A stretch of 64,000 nt of DNA from Trinickia soli. Its GTDB lineage: Bacteria; Pseudomonadota; Gammaproteobacteria; Burkholderiales; Burkholderiaceae. Shown here piece after piece: positions 9,371 through 19,602 of the stretch. The number at the start of each line of letters is the position of its first letter. Within the stretch, counting starts at the first letter, position 1. The DNA lies in NCBI RefSeq assembly GCF_002879855.1, contig NZ_PNYB01000012.1, positions 1 to 64,000 on the forward strand. Direction: 5' to 3'. The translations under genes and the position numbers were made by a program. Under the pieces are notes generated by a model. The model had not been told where the DNA came from. It saw only the letters and a program-made list of their open reading frames with translations, and did no database searches.

Positions 9371-10228
9371 TCAGTCCCCTTCGAAGACTGGCCGCGATTT
9401 GGCGGCGAATGCGCGATAGGCGCGCTCGAAGTCGCGCGTCGCCATGCAGATCGCCTGCGCCTGCGCTTCCGATTCGATCGCTTCGTCGACGCTCATGCTC
9501 CATTCCTGATGAAGCATCTTTTTCGTGACGCCGTGCGCGAACGTCGGTCCGGAGGCGATCGATCGAGCGAGTTCGTCGGCATCGGTCAACAGCCGTTCGG
9601 GCTCGCAAAGGCGGTTGTAAAAGCCCCAGGCGAACCCTTCGTCGCCGCTCGCCGACCGACCTGTGAGCAATAATTCGGAAGCCCGTCCCTGGCCGATGAT
9701 GCGCGGCAGAATCGAGCATGCGCCCATGTCGCATCCGGCCAAACCGACGCGCGTAAACAAAAACGCGAGCTTGCTGCGCGTGGTGGCGAGACGCATGTCC
9801 GAGGCCATCGCGATAATCGCGCCGGCGCCCGCGCAGACGCCGTCGACGGCAGCGACGATCGGCTGCGGGCAGTGGCGCATGGCTTTGACGAGATCGCCCG
9901 TCATGCGCGTGAACATCAACAGTTCGGGCATCGGCAGACCGATCAGCGGGCCGATGATTTCATGCACGTCTCCGCCGGAGCAGAAGTTTTCACCAGCGCC
10001 GTGAATGACGATGGCCTTTACGTCCGTTGCATAGGCGAGGTTGCGAAACAAATCGCGCAGCTCGGCGTATGAATCGAACGTCAAGGGGTTTTTGCGTTCG
10101 GGGCGATCGAGCATGATCGTGCCGACGCCGTCGGCGACACGCCATCCAAAGTGGCGCGCGGCATAGGTGGCGAGCGTCGTGCGGTTTCCCGCGCGCAGCG
10201 CATCGGCGGTGTTCGCAGCATCCGTCAT
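9371..10228 (-). CDS. Enoyl-CoA hydratase/isomerase family protein
   Basis: The 285-residue crotonase-fold protein has the oxyanion-hole strand [16 protein letters not shown] (about 75-90) and [20 protein letters not shown] (about 123-142), a strong crotonase pair. It lacks the classic second catalytic Glu pattern of mitochondrial hydratase in an obvious form, so hydratase versus ring hydrolase cannot be settled by eye. In the operon it would act on the CoA thioester after dearomatisation. It lies between the MarR gene (45-bp gap) and the acyl-CoA dehydrogenase. Confidence 0.86.
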   Translation of the reverse strand: MTDAANTADALRAGNRTTLATYAARHFGWRVADGVGTIMLDRPERKNPLTFDSYAELRDLFRNLAYATDVKAIVIHGAGENFCSGGDVHEIIGPLIGLPMPELLMFTRMTGDLVKAMRHCPQPIVAAVDGVCAGAGAIIAMASDMRLATTRSKLAFLFTRVGLAGCDMGACSILPRIIGQGRASELLLTGRSASGDEGFAWGFYNRLCEPERLLTDADELARSIASGPTFAHGVTKKMLHQEWSMSVDEAIESEAQAQAICMATRDFERAYRAFAAKSRPVFEGD

Positions 10229-10273
10229 TGCCTGGTTCTCCTAATCAATTACGTCGCGTCGTCGTTCGCTGAA

Positions 10274-10813
10274 TCAACCTTTGATGCAATCGAGCAGATG
10301 CTGTTTGAGCTTGCCCAGGCGTTGCTGCATCTTGGATTTGTCGTCGATCGATAGACCGCCGAACAGCTCGACGACCCAACGTTCGTGCGCCTGTGCCATC
10401 TTGTCGAAGAGCGCGCGGCCTGCTGGTGTAAGGCGTACGGTAAATGCGCGTCGATCGCTCGGATCGACATCACGCGCGACGAGGCCTTCTTTTTCAAGCT
10501 GATCGGTCAGCCCGGTGACGTTGCCACCTGTCACCATCAGGCGCCTCGAAATCTCGCTCATCTTGAGCCCTTCAGGATGACGCTCGAGTTGCGCCATGAA
10601 ATCGAAACGCGGCAGCGTCGTATCGAATTCAGCGCGCAGGCGGCGGCGCAATTCGGTCTGCACGAGGTTCGTCGTCGTCAGCAGGCGCAGCCACAAGCGA
10701 AGGCTCGTATGGCTATCGGCACCCGTGCTCATTTCGAGGTCGACTACATTCGCTGCGCGTGCTTCGCGCGGCATGGACTTCTTCTTCGTCGATGAACGTG
10801 CAGCGTCGCTCAC
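10274..10813 (-). CDS. MarR-family transcriptional regulator
   Basis: A 179-residue winged-helix protein: [19 protein letters not shown] (helix 2-3), the recognition region [17 protein letters not shown], and the wing [16 protein letters not shown], all typical of MarR. About 30 basic N-terminal residues precede the domain. MarR proteins inside aromatic-acid CoA operons usually respond to the CoA thioester, so it is the likely regulator of this run. It sits within the operon, its start overlapping the stop of the SDR gene by four bases, rather than divergent from it. Confidence 0.88.
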   Translation of the reverse strand: MSDAARSSTKKKSMPREARAANVVDLEMSTGADSHTSLRLWLRLLTTTNLVQTELRRRLRAEFDTTLPRFDFMAQLERHPEGLKMSEISRRLMVTGGNVTGLTDQLEKEGLVARDVDPSDRRAFTVRLTPAGRALFDKMAQAHERWVVELFGGLSIDDKSKMQQRLGKLKQHLLDCIKG

Positions 10814-11601
10814 ATTACTTCTCCACCGGAGACGGATATCGATTGGCCAGTCATAGACTGCGATTCGCGCAGCGCGAGCCAGAGCACGGCACGAGCGACT
10901 TCATCGGGTTCGATGAAGCGCCTTTGCGGATTAGCGCGTTGCAGCGCGGCGCGCGCATAGTCGGTGCTGCGGCCTGTCTTCGAGACGACCTGGTCGAGCG
11001 AAGCCTGCAGCAGCGGAGTTTCCGTATAGCCGGGGCACACCGCATTGACGGTGACGCCCGTGGTGGCCGTTTCGAGCGCGAGCGCACGCGTCAAGCCGAT
11101 GACGCCATGCTTCGCGGCGCAATAGGCGGTGACGTAGGCGTAGCCGATTTGGCCGGCAGTGCTGGCGACGTTGACGATGCGGCCGAAGCCACGCTCGATC
11201 ATCGACGGCAACGCAGCCTGCGTGCAGAGATAGACGCCCGTCAGGTTGACGTCGAGCATGCGTTGCCACAAGCCGAGATCGGTCTTGGCGAACGGCGCGG
11301 CTTGCGCTTGCCCCGCGTTGTTGACGAGGATGTCGACGGGGCCGAATACCTCGCGCGCCGAGGCGAAGGCAGCTTCGACAGCTGCGGCCTGTGTGACATC
11401 GGCAGCCGCGCAGTGAACGGGGTGCGCTTCGCCAAGCGCTGCGCGCTGCGCTTCGAGTTTGGACGGGTCGCGGCCCATGAGCGTGACGCGCGCACCTGCC
11501 TCGACGAGTATTCGCGCGATAGCGGCGCCGATGCCGCTGCCGCCGCCGGTGACCACGGCATGCAGGTTTTGGAGCGGCAGGGTGTTTGCGACGGCGTTCA
11601 T
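10810..11601 (-). CDS. Short-chain dehydrogenase/reductase (3-hydroxyacyl-CoA type)
   Basis: The 263-residue SDR begins at ATG 11601, which overlaps the stop of the upstream monooxygenase gene. It shows the cofactor loop [17 protein letters not shown] (about 18-34), NNAG (about 93), and the catalytic Ser ... [11 protein letters not shown] (YxxxK, about 158-163). The PGxxxT stretch [10 protein letters not shown] follows. It most likely oxidises a 3-hydroxyacyl-CoA intermediate after the hydratase. An open frame continues upstream to 11796 but that lies inside the monooxygenase gene and has no SDR content. Confidence 0.88.
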   Translation of the reverse strand: MNAVANTLPLQNLHAVVTGGGSGIGAAIARILVEAGARVTLMGRDPSKLEAQRAALGEAHPVHCAAADVTQAAAVEAAFASAREVFGPVDILVNNAGQAQAAPFAKTDLGLWQRMLDVNLTGVYLCTQAALPSMIERGFGRIVNVASTAGQIGYAYVTAYCAAKHGVIGLTRALALETATTGVTVNAVCPGYTETPLLQASLDQVVSKTGRSTDYARAALQRANPQRRFIEPDEVARAVLWLALRESQSMTGQSISVSGGEVM

Positions 11602-13961
11602 TGTGTCACCTCGGCGGCTGCGGCTACCTGTGCGGCTGTGGCGACATGACTTGCGCGTTCGCGTTCGAAATGGCGTTCGAGTTGTGCTTTGGCGGCGGCG
11701 TATTGCTTCGGCCACGCGACGTCGAAATAGCCGATCTTCGCGGCTTCGGTCAGCGTCCATGCCGGATTGGCCAGATGCGGCCGAGCGATGGCGCAAAGAT
11801 CGGCGCGTCCTGCCGCGATGATGCTGTTGACGTGGTCGGCCTCGGAGATCGCGCCGACTGCGATTGTCGCGATGCCGGCTTCGTTGCGAATGCGATCGGA
11901 GAACGGCGTTTGAAACATGCGACCGTATACGGGTTTTTCCGCTTGGCTGACCTGGCCCGAGGAAACATCGATCATGTCGGCGCCCGCGGCCTTGAATGCA
12001 CGCGCGATCGCTACCGCATCATCAGGCGTCGTGCCGCCGTCGACCCAGTCGTTGGCCGAAATCCGAACCGAGATAGGCTTGCCTTGCGGCCAGACCTTGC
12101 GAATCGCGCTGAACACTTCGAGCGGGTAACGTAGGCGGTTTTCGAGGGCGCCGCCGTATTCGTCGGTGCGCCGATTGGTCAGTGGCGAAATGAAGCTCGA
12201 TAGAAAGTATCCGTGCGCGCAGTGCAGTTCGAGCCAATCGAAGCCGGCTTGGTCGGCCATCTGTGCGGCACGTATGAATTGCTTTTCGATTTCGCGCAAC
12301 TCGTCGTGCGTGGCCGCATGCGACCACTGGCTGACGCCGGCAAGATACTGTTGCGGCGAGGCCGACACGATCGGCCAATTGCCGTCGGGCAGCGGTTGAT
12401 CGATGCCTTCCCAACTGACGCGTGTCGATGCCTTCGCTCCGGCATGGCCCAACTGCATGCCGATCTTCGCATCGCTCATCTGATGGACGAGGTCGACGAT
12501 ACGGCGCCAGGCTTCCAGGTGTTCATCGGAGTACATGCCGGGACACCCCGGCGTGATGCGTCCTTCGGGCGAGACGCAGGTCATTTCCGTCATGACGAGC
12601 CCTGCGCCACCCATCGCCCGCGCACCGAGGTGCGCGAGGTGATAGTCGCCCACGGTGCCGTCGACAGCCGAGTACTGCGCCATCGGCGAGACGACGACGC
12701 GATTCTTGAGCGTGACATCGCGCACCGAAAACGGCGTAAACATCGGCGGAATGGATTGCTTCGCATCGCGTGCGTGCTGGATGCCGGCCTTTTGAGCAAG
12801 CCACTGCTCGAATGAACGGACATAGATTGCGTCGCGTTCGCGCAGGTTTTCATGCGAGATGCGCTGCGAACGAGTGAGCAGGGAGTACGCGAACTGCTCG
12901 GGTTCGAACGATGCATAGCGCGAGACATGCTCGAACCATTCCGTCGAATTGCGCGCGGCGTTTTGGATGCGCAGCACGTCGACGCTGCGCGTGTCGGTGT
13001 AATGCGTGAGCGCGGCGCGCAGATCGTGCGGGTGCGCATCGATGCTATCGGCCAGCGCGATGGCGTCTTCAAGTGCGAGCTTCGTACCTGAACCGATGGA
13101 GAAATGCGCCGTGTGCGCGGCGTCGCCCATCAGTACGACGGGCGTGGAGCCGCCGCCATTGCGCGGCTTGTAATGCACCCATTCCTGATTGACGACGCGC
13201 GGGAATCGAATCCATTGCGCGGAGCCGCGCAGGTGTGAGGCGTTCGACATCAACGGGTGACCGTCGAGGTACTTGGCAAAGAGCCGCTCACAGAAGGCGA
13301 TGCTGTCTTCTTTGCTCATTTCGTCGAGGCCGGCGGCCCGCCACACCTTTTCTGGCGTTTCGACGATGAAGGTCGACGTATCTTCGTCGAATCGATAGGC
13401 GTGCGCTTGAAACCAGCCCCATTCGGTTTTTTCGAAAGCGAACGTGAAGGCGTCGAAGAGCTTATGTGTGCCTAGCCATACGAAGCGACAATCGCGCGTG
13501 TCGATGTCGGGGCGGAATGTTGCGGCGTATTTCTGGCGGATAGGGCTGTTGGCGCCATCGCAGGCGATGATCAGGTCGGCGTCGTAATCGTCGTCGTTCG
13601 TGACGTTCGTTTCGAAGACGAGTTTCACGCCGAGCGCTTCGCAGCGCGCTTGCAGGATATTGAGCAGACGCTTGCGCCCGATACCGCAAAAGCCGTGGCC
13701 TGAAGAACGAATCGTGCGGCCGCGGAAATGAACGTCGATGTCGTCCCAGTGGTTGAACGCATCGAGAATCATCTCCGCGCTCGGGGCATCGGCGGCACGC
13801 AGGTTTTCCAGCGTTTGATCGGAGAAGACGACGCCCCAGCCGAACGTATCGTAGGGACGATTCCGCTCGATGACGGAGACTTCATACGCCGGGTGGCGCA
13901 GTTTCATCAATAAGCCGAAGTACAGGCCGGCCGGGCCGCCCCCGATGCAGACGATGCGCAT
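11598..13961 (-). CDS. abmA: 2-aminobenzoyl-CoA monooxygenase/reductase (bifunctional)
   Basis: A 787-residue fusion. Residues 1-about 390 form an FAD aromatic hydroxylase ([40 protein letters not shown]); residues about 400-780 form an old-yellow-enzyme-type NADH:flavin reductase ([51 protein letters not shown]). This architecture is that of salicylyl-CoA 5-hydroxylase/2-aminobenzoyl-CoA monooxygenase-reductase, which hydroxylates and then reduces the ring of the CoA thioester. With the CoA ligase, RidA and beta-oxidation genes downstream the anthranilate pathway is the best fit; a salicylyl-CoA route is the alternative. First gene of the operon. Confidence 0.9.
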   Translation of the reverse strand: MRIVCIGGGPAGLYFGLLMKLRHPAYEVSVIERNRPYDTFGWGVVFSDQTLENLRAADAPSAEMILDAFNHWDDIDVHFRGRTIRSSGHGFCGIGRKRLLNILQARCEALGVKLVFETNVTNDDDYDADLIIACDGANSPIRQKYAATFRPDIDTRDCRFVWLGTHKLFDAFTFAFEKTEWGWFQAHAYRFDEDTSTFIVETPEKVWRAAGLDEMSKEDSIAFCERLFAKYLDGHPLMSNASHLRGSAQWIRFPRVVNQEWVHYKPRNGGGSTPVVLMGDAAHTAHFSIGSGTKLALEDAIALADSIDAHPHDLRAALTHYTDTRSVDVLRIQNAARNSTEWFEHVSRYASFEPEQFAYSLLTRSQRISHENLRERDAIYVRSFEQWLAQKAGIQHARDAKQSIPPMFTPFSVRDVTLKNRVVVSPMAQYSAVDGTVGDYHLAHLGARAMGGAGLVMTEMTCVSPEGRITPGCPGMYSDEHLEAWRRIVDLVHQMSDAKIGMQLGHAGAKASTRVSWEGIDQPLPDGNWPIVSASPQQYLAGVSQWSHAATHDELREIEKQFIRAAQMADQAGFDWLELHCAHGYFLSSFISPLTNRRTDEYGGALENRLRYPLEVFSAIRKVWPQGKPISVRISANDWVDGGTTPDDAVAIARAFKAAGADMIDVSSGQVSQAEKPVYGRMFQTPFSDRIRNEAGIATIAVGAISEADHVNSIIAAGRADLCAIARPHLANPAWTLTEAAKIGYFDVAWPKQYAAAKAQLERHFERERASHVATAAQVAAAAEVTQ

Positions 13962-14056
13962 GGCGTCTCCTCGCGTGTCGATGGGGGAAATTTAGGGGTA
14001 AATAGTTTAGATGTCAAGTAAATGGTTGGGTTACTGGTTCTCCGCGGTCACGCATT

Positions 14057-14092
14057 TGATCCGGTGTAATAAAGTCAGTCTTGGGGCCAGAT
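14057..14092. repeat. Copy of a dispersed TGATCCGGTGTAATAAAGTC element
   Basis: TGATCCGGTGTAATAAAGTC followed by AGTCTTGGGGCCAGAT. The same unit, with one or two changes, occurs at 32033-32087 and in reverse at 31995-32028 and 31877-31905. Here it lies exactly at the point where the recognisable part of the downstream protein begins, so it marks a likely rearrangement junction. Short elements of this wording often accompany mobile or REP-type sequences; no transposase is nearby. Confidence 0.6.
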
Positions 14093-14137
14093 CGAGGCGA
14101 TCTCGATCGAGCGCGCCAAGATCGCCGGGGAAATTCC

Positions 14138-16120
14138 ATGCGCCTATTGCTCGTATTTCTCTCGCATCTAGGCAAGTTGCTAAAGCCGCCCAAGGGCGCC
14201 CGTACCGAGTTGAGGCGCCAGGAGGCGGCCTGGAAGCGCGGGTCCGAGAAAGCAGCGAAGACGGAGGCGGCGGCCAGGGAAAGCGCAAAGCAGATCTTGG
14301 CTGGCCGAGTGGAGGGAATCCGTGACCCCGGAAAGCCCGGCATGATCTCCGGCGACCAGCGCTACCTTCACGATCACATGCGAAGCGCCGAAGGTCAGCA
14401 CAATCGGTGGACAGAGGGCAATTGGCGATTGCTCATCGAAGAGTTCGGCCAGGAAGTCGCAGTCGCATTCCGAGATGGCACCAGTCGGATACTGGCGACA
14501 GAATAGCCCTCTGCTTCGCTCCGAGGATGCTGCGGCGAACGGCACCCCGTTCTCGACGATCTTCGGTCTTACCGGGCTGGCGATCGAAGCGCGAGAGACT
14601 AGTGCCTGGCCATCATCCCTCGGTCCGGAAGAAGCGGAGATTGCGACTCGATATGCGCTTTGCAGGAGCTTAACGGCTTTCCGGTTTGGCTCCCTCTGTT
14701 GCACAAGGCATTCCCATCGCAAGTCCTCGACATCCTGCTGCGGGAGATCAAATACGAGCTTTCTTCCGAAACGGCGACGGGGGACAGCCACTACGCGCTC
14801 GCTGACGTCGCCTGGCGCGGCGATTGGCTCTGGGATCAAATCGCTCCGGCGCTCTTGCCCGAGTTGCGCGCGAAACGAGTTAATACGCGGAACCTCGGGC
14901 ATCTCCTGGCGATCATCAACCAATCATCGGTTGCCGACAAGGTGATCGCCGCAATTGCTTCGCGGAAGGCTAACGCCACCCGCAACCTCATCTTTGCTCC
15001 TATCTGGTTTGCCGCCTGGGTCGGGGTCGATCCTGCCGCGGCCATCCCAGCGCTTGTCGCCCGGTTCGCCGGCATGGACGACCCGGTCCAGCAGACGAAG
15101 TTGGCCCTTGCCTTCATCGTCGCTCTCGTGGGCGGTAGGTCGCAGGAAGGCCGAGCCCGAAAGGCATTCCGCACGGTGGAGCACATGAAGTCGCTCTATC
15201 TGCTTATGGCGCGCTACATCCGACAGCAGGACGACATCGACCGTGCAGGAAAAGGCGTCTATTCGCCAGGTTCGCGAGATGATGCGCAGGACGCGCGAAA
15301 CGCGCTCATGGCATTCATAGAAGAGACGCCTGGGAAGGAGGCGTTTCTCTCGCTCCTCGAGATGGGACGCGCGCACCCCGACGTCGATGCGTGGACGCCG
15401 TCGCAGGTTCAGGAGTTCACCAAGTCGCTGGTGGCTACGCCAGCGAATCACCGCGAACTCTGGTATCACGCCGTCGACAAGTTGGACGCTTTAAAGCACG
15501 ATCTCGAGAACGGCGATTCGAGCATCGCCTCGATCCTTCAAGCGGTTGACCAGGAGACTGAGTTCAGGAAGTTCCTAGGCGGATGGTGTCGCGACCGCGC
15601 CGCTGGCCGATACGTCATTCCGCAGGAAGAGGAACTTGCCGACGCGAAGCGTCCCGACCTCCGGTTCCTCGGCGTCGGCTTCGACGCTCCAGTGCCGGCC
15701 GAGCTCAAGCTTGCCGACAATTGGACTGGTCCCCACCTTTTCGAGCGCCTCGAAATCCGACTGTGCGGCGACTATCTGCGCGACGTCCGCTCAAGCCGCG
15801 GCATCTTCGTCATCGTCTATCTCGGGACGAAATCCTACTGGGAACTGCCGAATGGGCACCGAGCCGACACTTTCGAAATGCTAACGGACGAGCTTCAGCG
15901 GCACTGGATGCTGATCTCAAACGACTACCCCGGCGTTGAGGACATTCGGGTGATAGGCATAGATCTCACGCGGCGCGGCATCGACACCAAGGCGGCGAAG
16001 AAGGGCAAGGAGGTCGCTAAGTCGGTGGCTAAGCCACCGAAGCCCGGGACGGGAAGGCGAAAGGCCGATGCCTCACTGCCTTCCTCAGATGAGGCGCCGT
16101 CCTCGCAAACGAGGGCTTGA
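14138..16120 (+). pseudogene. 5'-truncated, double-frameshifted large protein with possible C-terminal nuclease fold (defence-like)
   Basis: About 660 residues of one protein are readable in three frame segments: 14138-about 14486, about 14487-14655, then 14658-16120. Removing one base near 14486 (before TAC TGG) and correcting one near 14657 gives continuous sequence. The middle is helical and HEAT-like (LLPELRAKRVNTRNLGHLL, LVARFAGMDDPVQQ). The C-terminus has GFDAPVPAELKLAD followed by DYLRDVRSSRGIFVIVYLG, a D...ExK arrangement as in PD-(D/E)xK nucleases, then VEDIRVIGIDLTRR. Such tails occur on very large defence NTPases; the NTPase part is missing here. I infer a decayed defence gene; family not confirmed. 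Confidence 0.5.
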
Positions 16121-16358
16121 CGAGAGCAGAGACCCTATTGGAGTCGTCGCCGCGCGGTGGAATGCCCGGGCCTAGGCTAGGAACTGATCGTTGGCTCGCG
16201 CTGAGGCGATCGACCGCTGTTGGCCGAGCCGCGACTGAAAGCGGCGTCGCATCGGATTGCAATCTCCCAAGGCATCAGGATAATAGCGGTCACCCGTCGA
16301 CTGAGAGACGGCGAACAGGCATCCCTGTAAGACAAACGAATTAAATAAAGGATAGCTA

Positions 16359-16781
16359 GTGGAGCAGCAGGAACAGCCGTCTCAGGTCGAGACGTGGGTG
16401 TATCCGTTTTCTTTGACGAATCCTGGCGTTCAACCTGCACCGGGAGACTATCTCCGCGCATTGAGTGCTTCCGAAGATGGTTTTTATCCCCTCGGTGCGA
16501 ACGGGCTATGGCATGGCGGTATCCATTTCGGGCAGGACACTGCTGGCAAGTTCGACCAAGACCACGGCGTGAAGTGTATTGCCGACGGTGAGGTTGTCGC
16601 GTATCGCATCAATGCGAAAATTCAAGAACTCACGTATCCCGGCGGAATCAAGGCAGGGTACTCGAGCGGCTTCACGCTCGTACGGCATCGGCTCGTGCTG
16701 CCAAAGCCACCAGGGCCGCCTGCGAGCGCTCCAACAGCGCGCCAGCACAGAACGCGACCCCTCCCGCCGAAGACATCTTGA
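16359..16781 (+). CDS. N-terminal part of a frameshifted peptidoglycan hydrolase (M23-like domain)
   Basis: The first 110 residues contain GLWHGGIHFGQDTAG, CIADGEVVAYRINAK and SGFTLVRHRLVLP, the strand order of an M23/LytM-type peptidase or related carrier domain whose continuation (LTFFSLYMHTLP) is encoded in the next frame. The break is in a Pro/Ala-rich linker around 16735, where one missing base throws the frame into a stop at 16779. Repairing it yields one protein of about 885 residues with the following entry. Either the gene is inactivated, or the base was missed in sequencing. TTG at 16778 overlaps the stop, so weak reinitiation cannot be excluded. Confidence 0.6.
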   Translation: MEQQEQPSQVETWVYPFSLTNPGVQPAPGDYLRALSASEDGFYPLGANGLWHGGIHFGQDTAGKFDQDHGVKCIADGEVVAYRINAKIQELTYPGGIKAGYSSGFTLVRHRLVLPKPPGPPASAPTARQHRTRPLPPKTS

Positions 16782-19024
16782 CGTTTTTCAGCCTTTACAT
16801 GCACACGTTGCCGCTCGACGGCTACGGTGCATCTAAGACGCTGCCTACCTACTATGGCGCGACAGGCATCTACACTGTTGGCGCGAAGGCGAAAGATCCT
16901 CGCAAGAACGCCGCGGGCCACGAAGACCATACCCAACTGGGCCTTCGCGTGCGTGCGTCGCATGCCGCGGGCAGCGCCATTGTTGGTTGGCTTCCACGCG
17001 GCACTAAGGTCGAGATTGGCGAGAGACACGGTTCTTGGGGCAAGATAACGAAATTCGTATCGGGTGCCTTGCAACCGTATCAGGAAGACCATGCCTTGCC
17101 TGCAAACGCTGCGACAGCATGGATTTTCCTTGGGGAACTGGACAAGGAAAGCAAGCCTACGGCTGTTGACAGGATCCAAGTTCTGCCGAAACCTCACAAG
17201 ATCGTGGCGGGCGAGACGGTCGCCTATATCGGCGAGTATCAGCGGTTCATCGAGGCGCGCACGCATCACACTTTGCCTCCTAAGGCTGGTGAACGCCCTC
17301 TGCTTCATGTAGAGGTCTTCACCGGCGACGATATCAACGCATTCATTTCGCGCAGCCGCGCGCGGGCGCAACAACTCGATCCGAAATCCCGCAACCTGTT
17401 GCTCATCTCGAAGGGTGCGAAGCTGGCTCAGCCGTCTTCGCCAGATTTATCGATTCCGCAAGGGGCATCCGTCAAGGACGCCCCTGGTTCCCCGAGCAGC
17501 GGTCCTTGGCGGAAGGTTCTACGGACGAACGCAACCGGGCAGCCGACCAGCGATCAGCCGCTTTGGATTGCGCGGGACGAACCGCACGGAAACGATGCCC
17601 GCTCGGCGTGGAGCCAGTTTCCGCTCAGCGTGCAGTCGGCAGGAGGCGCTGCCGCAGCCTGGACGCGCGTGGTGAGCACTGCATCGGCGCAACGCTGCGT
17701 CGAAGCACAGGGCAAGACGTGGTACGCGGTGAGTATTGCCGACGAGAACAACGCGCAAGTCGACGGTTGGGTGTGCGATCACGGACACCCTCACGTTGAG
17801 CTAAAAAGCTCTTGGGACTGGCCCGGGTTCGATGTCGTAAGCCTGCAGACGTCGGTTTCCGACATGTTCGAACGTGCTTTGTTTATTGCCGATAGCGGCA
17901 CGCCCGATGAGATCGCGAAATTCGAAAACTCATTCAACAACGCACGATCCGATGAAACCATTCGAAAGCTGGAAGACGCCATAGACGCTCAGGAACAGCG
18001 CGATGGCAAAATTACTGCGCGCGAACTGCAGGTCGCGCTAAGCAAACCGTGGCTAGCAGACCGAATTGATCATCTGATCGTTCGCTACGAAAGCGAATGG
18101 GGCGGGGAGATGAGCAAGTGGGACGCGCTGGATTCGCATATGCACGCGGGTTTGCCTGTGTGGAAGGCGGAGAAGACACGGATCGATGCCCTCAGGTTCT
18201 GGCAAGGTACTGCTGGCGTTACCCCTGCGAGCGCGAACGTTTATCATCTGCATCCCGTTGGGCTGGTAGGCAATTTTCACCGCAATGGCTTCCAGTTCAC
18301 GCTGGCGATGATGCAACATATCTTTCCAAGTGCCAGCGTTGCGACATTGCAAGCCGCAATGGCGGAATTGAATGCGCATATCGAATTGTTCAAGCTCGAT
18401 AAGCCACTCAGGCGTGAACACTTCATGGCGCAAATCAGGCGTGAGGCTGGGCCATCATTGGCTGTTCACGATGGAGAAAGCCTTAATTATCCGCCGGATC
18501 GGTTGAGGCTCAAATTCAGCTATTTCCAGGCACATGCGGACGAATCGGAATTATATGGTCGTACAGCTGACCATCCTGCCGATCAAGAGGCGATAGCCAA
18601 CCGCGCCTATGCGAACAGAAATGGTAACGGAGACATCGCCAGCGGGGATGGATGGAAATACCGGGGGAGAGGGTTGATACAGATTACGGGTCGAACCCAG
18701 TACCAACACTTTACCGAATGGCACCGGCAGAATTCGAGCGGATGGCCCGACGAGGCGAACCTGGATTTTCTGAACGACTACACGCTGGTAGGCGAGGTCA
18801 AATACGCGGTAAGATCGGCCGCTGCATATTGGATCAATAACAGAATGTATGAAACGGCTGATCAAGGCGCTACAGAGGGCGATGTCGATAACATCACAAG
18901 AGCCATTAATCCGGGACTTTTCAAACATCGGCCCGGTCAACCGATCAACCCGGAGAATATGAGCGACATCGTTGATCGGCGAAGTAACTTCGCTTCGATT
19001 CACAACTGGGAGGGCTTGAGGTGA
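16778..19024 (+). CDS. C-terminal part of the hydrolase: SH3-like domains plus GH19 lysozyme/chitinase domain
   Basis: The 748-residue segment begins inside the M23-like domain (FFSLYMHTLPL), then a bacterial SH3 module (LGLRVRASHAAGSAIVGWLP), a second module near residue 295 ending in VDGWVCDHGH, a helical linker with an EF-hand-like DAQEQRDGKITARELQ, and a C-terminal GH19-type muramidase domain (GFQFTLAMMQHIFPSA, EAIANRAYANRNGNGD, GDGWKYRGRGLIQITGRTQY). GH19 enzymes of this build cleave peptidoglycan and are used as phage endolysins and interbacterial effectors. Exported small proteins follow directly with overlapping codons, which supports an effector-immunity arrangement. No VgrG or PAAR gene is in the window. 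Confidence 0.75.
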   Translation: MTFFSLYMHTLPLDGYGASKTLPTYYGATGIYTVGAKAKDPRKNAAGHEDHTQLGLRVRASHAAGSAIVGWLPRGTKVEIGERHGSWGKITKFVSGALQPYQEDHALPANAATAWIFLGELDKESKPTAVDRIQVLPKPHKIVAGETVAYIGEYQRFIEARTHHTLPPKAGERPLLHVEVFTGDDINAFISRSRARAQQLDPKSRNLLLISKGAKLAQPSSPDLSIPQGASVKDAPGSPSSGPWRKVLRTNATGQPTSDQPLWIARDEPHGNDARSAWSQFPLSVQSAGGAAAAWTRVVSTASAQRCVEAQGKTWYAVSIADENNAQVDGWVCDHGHPHVELKSSWDWPGFDVVSLQTSVSDMFERALFIADSGTPDEIAKFENSFNNARSDETIRKLEDAIDAQEQRDGKITARELQVALSKPWLADRIDHLIVRYESEWGGEMSKWDALDSHMHAGLPVWKAEKTRIDALRFWQGTAGVTPASANVYHLHPVGLVGNFHRNGFQFTLAMMQHIFPSASVATLQAAMAELNAHIELFKLDKPLRREHFMAQIRREAGPSLAVHDGESLNYPPDRLRLKFSYFQAHADESELYGRTADHPADQEAIANRAYANRNGNGDIASGDGWKYRGRGLIQITGRTQYQHFTEWHRQNSSGWPDEANLDFLNDYTLVGEVKYAVRSAAAYWINNRMYETADQGATEGDVDNITRAINPGLFKHRPGQPINPENMSDIVDRRSNFASIHNWEGLR

Positions 19025-19524
19025 TCCGTATAGCAGCAGTTTTGACGATTGCTCTGTTGTCGCTCTTTAGATGTGACGCGGTGAGCGCGCAGGATCAGCC
19101 GTCGCAAGAAGAAGAGACACTTTGCAACAACGGCGAGGACGTATATTTCAGCTGTCCGCTAGAGAACAGAAAGACCGTCTCTGTGTGCGCGAAGGGCAAC
19201 ACCGCGCCGGATCAGGGTTATGTGCAATACCGGTACGGTACAAAGGACAATGCTTTCGCATTTCCAAATATGAGCACACCACCTGTCAGCACGGTCAAGA
19301 TCACAGACGTTTCAGAAGGAAGCATTCGTGGCTTGCACTTGAAATTCTCGAATGGGCCGTACACATATGTCGTTTCCTCGGTTTCGCCCGGTGGAATTTA
19401 TGTATCGAAAAAAGGAAAGATAGTATTCGATAAGGAATGTCAGGCTTCGAGATACAAGAGCTTCTCGAACAAGGTTTTCGATGGAATCAATGATGCGCCG
19501 GTGTCGAAGGTCGATATCCACTGA
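19021..19524 (+). CDS. Exported small protein, candidate immunity to the GH19 hydrolase
   Basis: The 167-residue product starts with GTG 19021, overlapping the TGA of the hydrolase gene (GTGA), so it is translationally coupled to it. Residues 1-about 24 are a signal peptide (IAAVLTIALLSLF ... VSAQ). The mature part has a Cys pair pattern (LCNNGEDVYFSC ... VSVC) and the strand VQYRYGTKDNAFAFP, seen in many periplasmic proteins of unknown function. Periplasmic location and coupling to a wall hydrolase suggest protection of the producer; function not proven. A truncated second copy lies at 21773. Confidence 0.7.
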   Translation: MIRIAAVLTIALLSLFRCDAVSAQDQPSQEEETLCNNGEDVYFSCPLENRKTVSVCAKGNTAPDQGYVQYRYGTKDNAFAFPNMSTPPVSTVKITDVSEGSIRGLHLKFSNGPYTYVVSSVSPGGIYVSKKGKIVFDKECQASRYKSFSNKVFDGINDAPVSKVDIH

Positions 19525-19602
19525 GATTGTGCCACCGCGGCGGGGACGCTGGCGTCACCCGCGCGTTGATCGGTTAGTCTTGATAAAGCAACGTCAAAAT
19601 TC

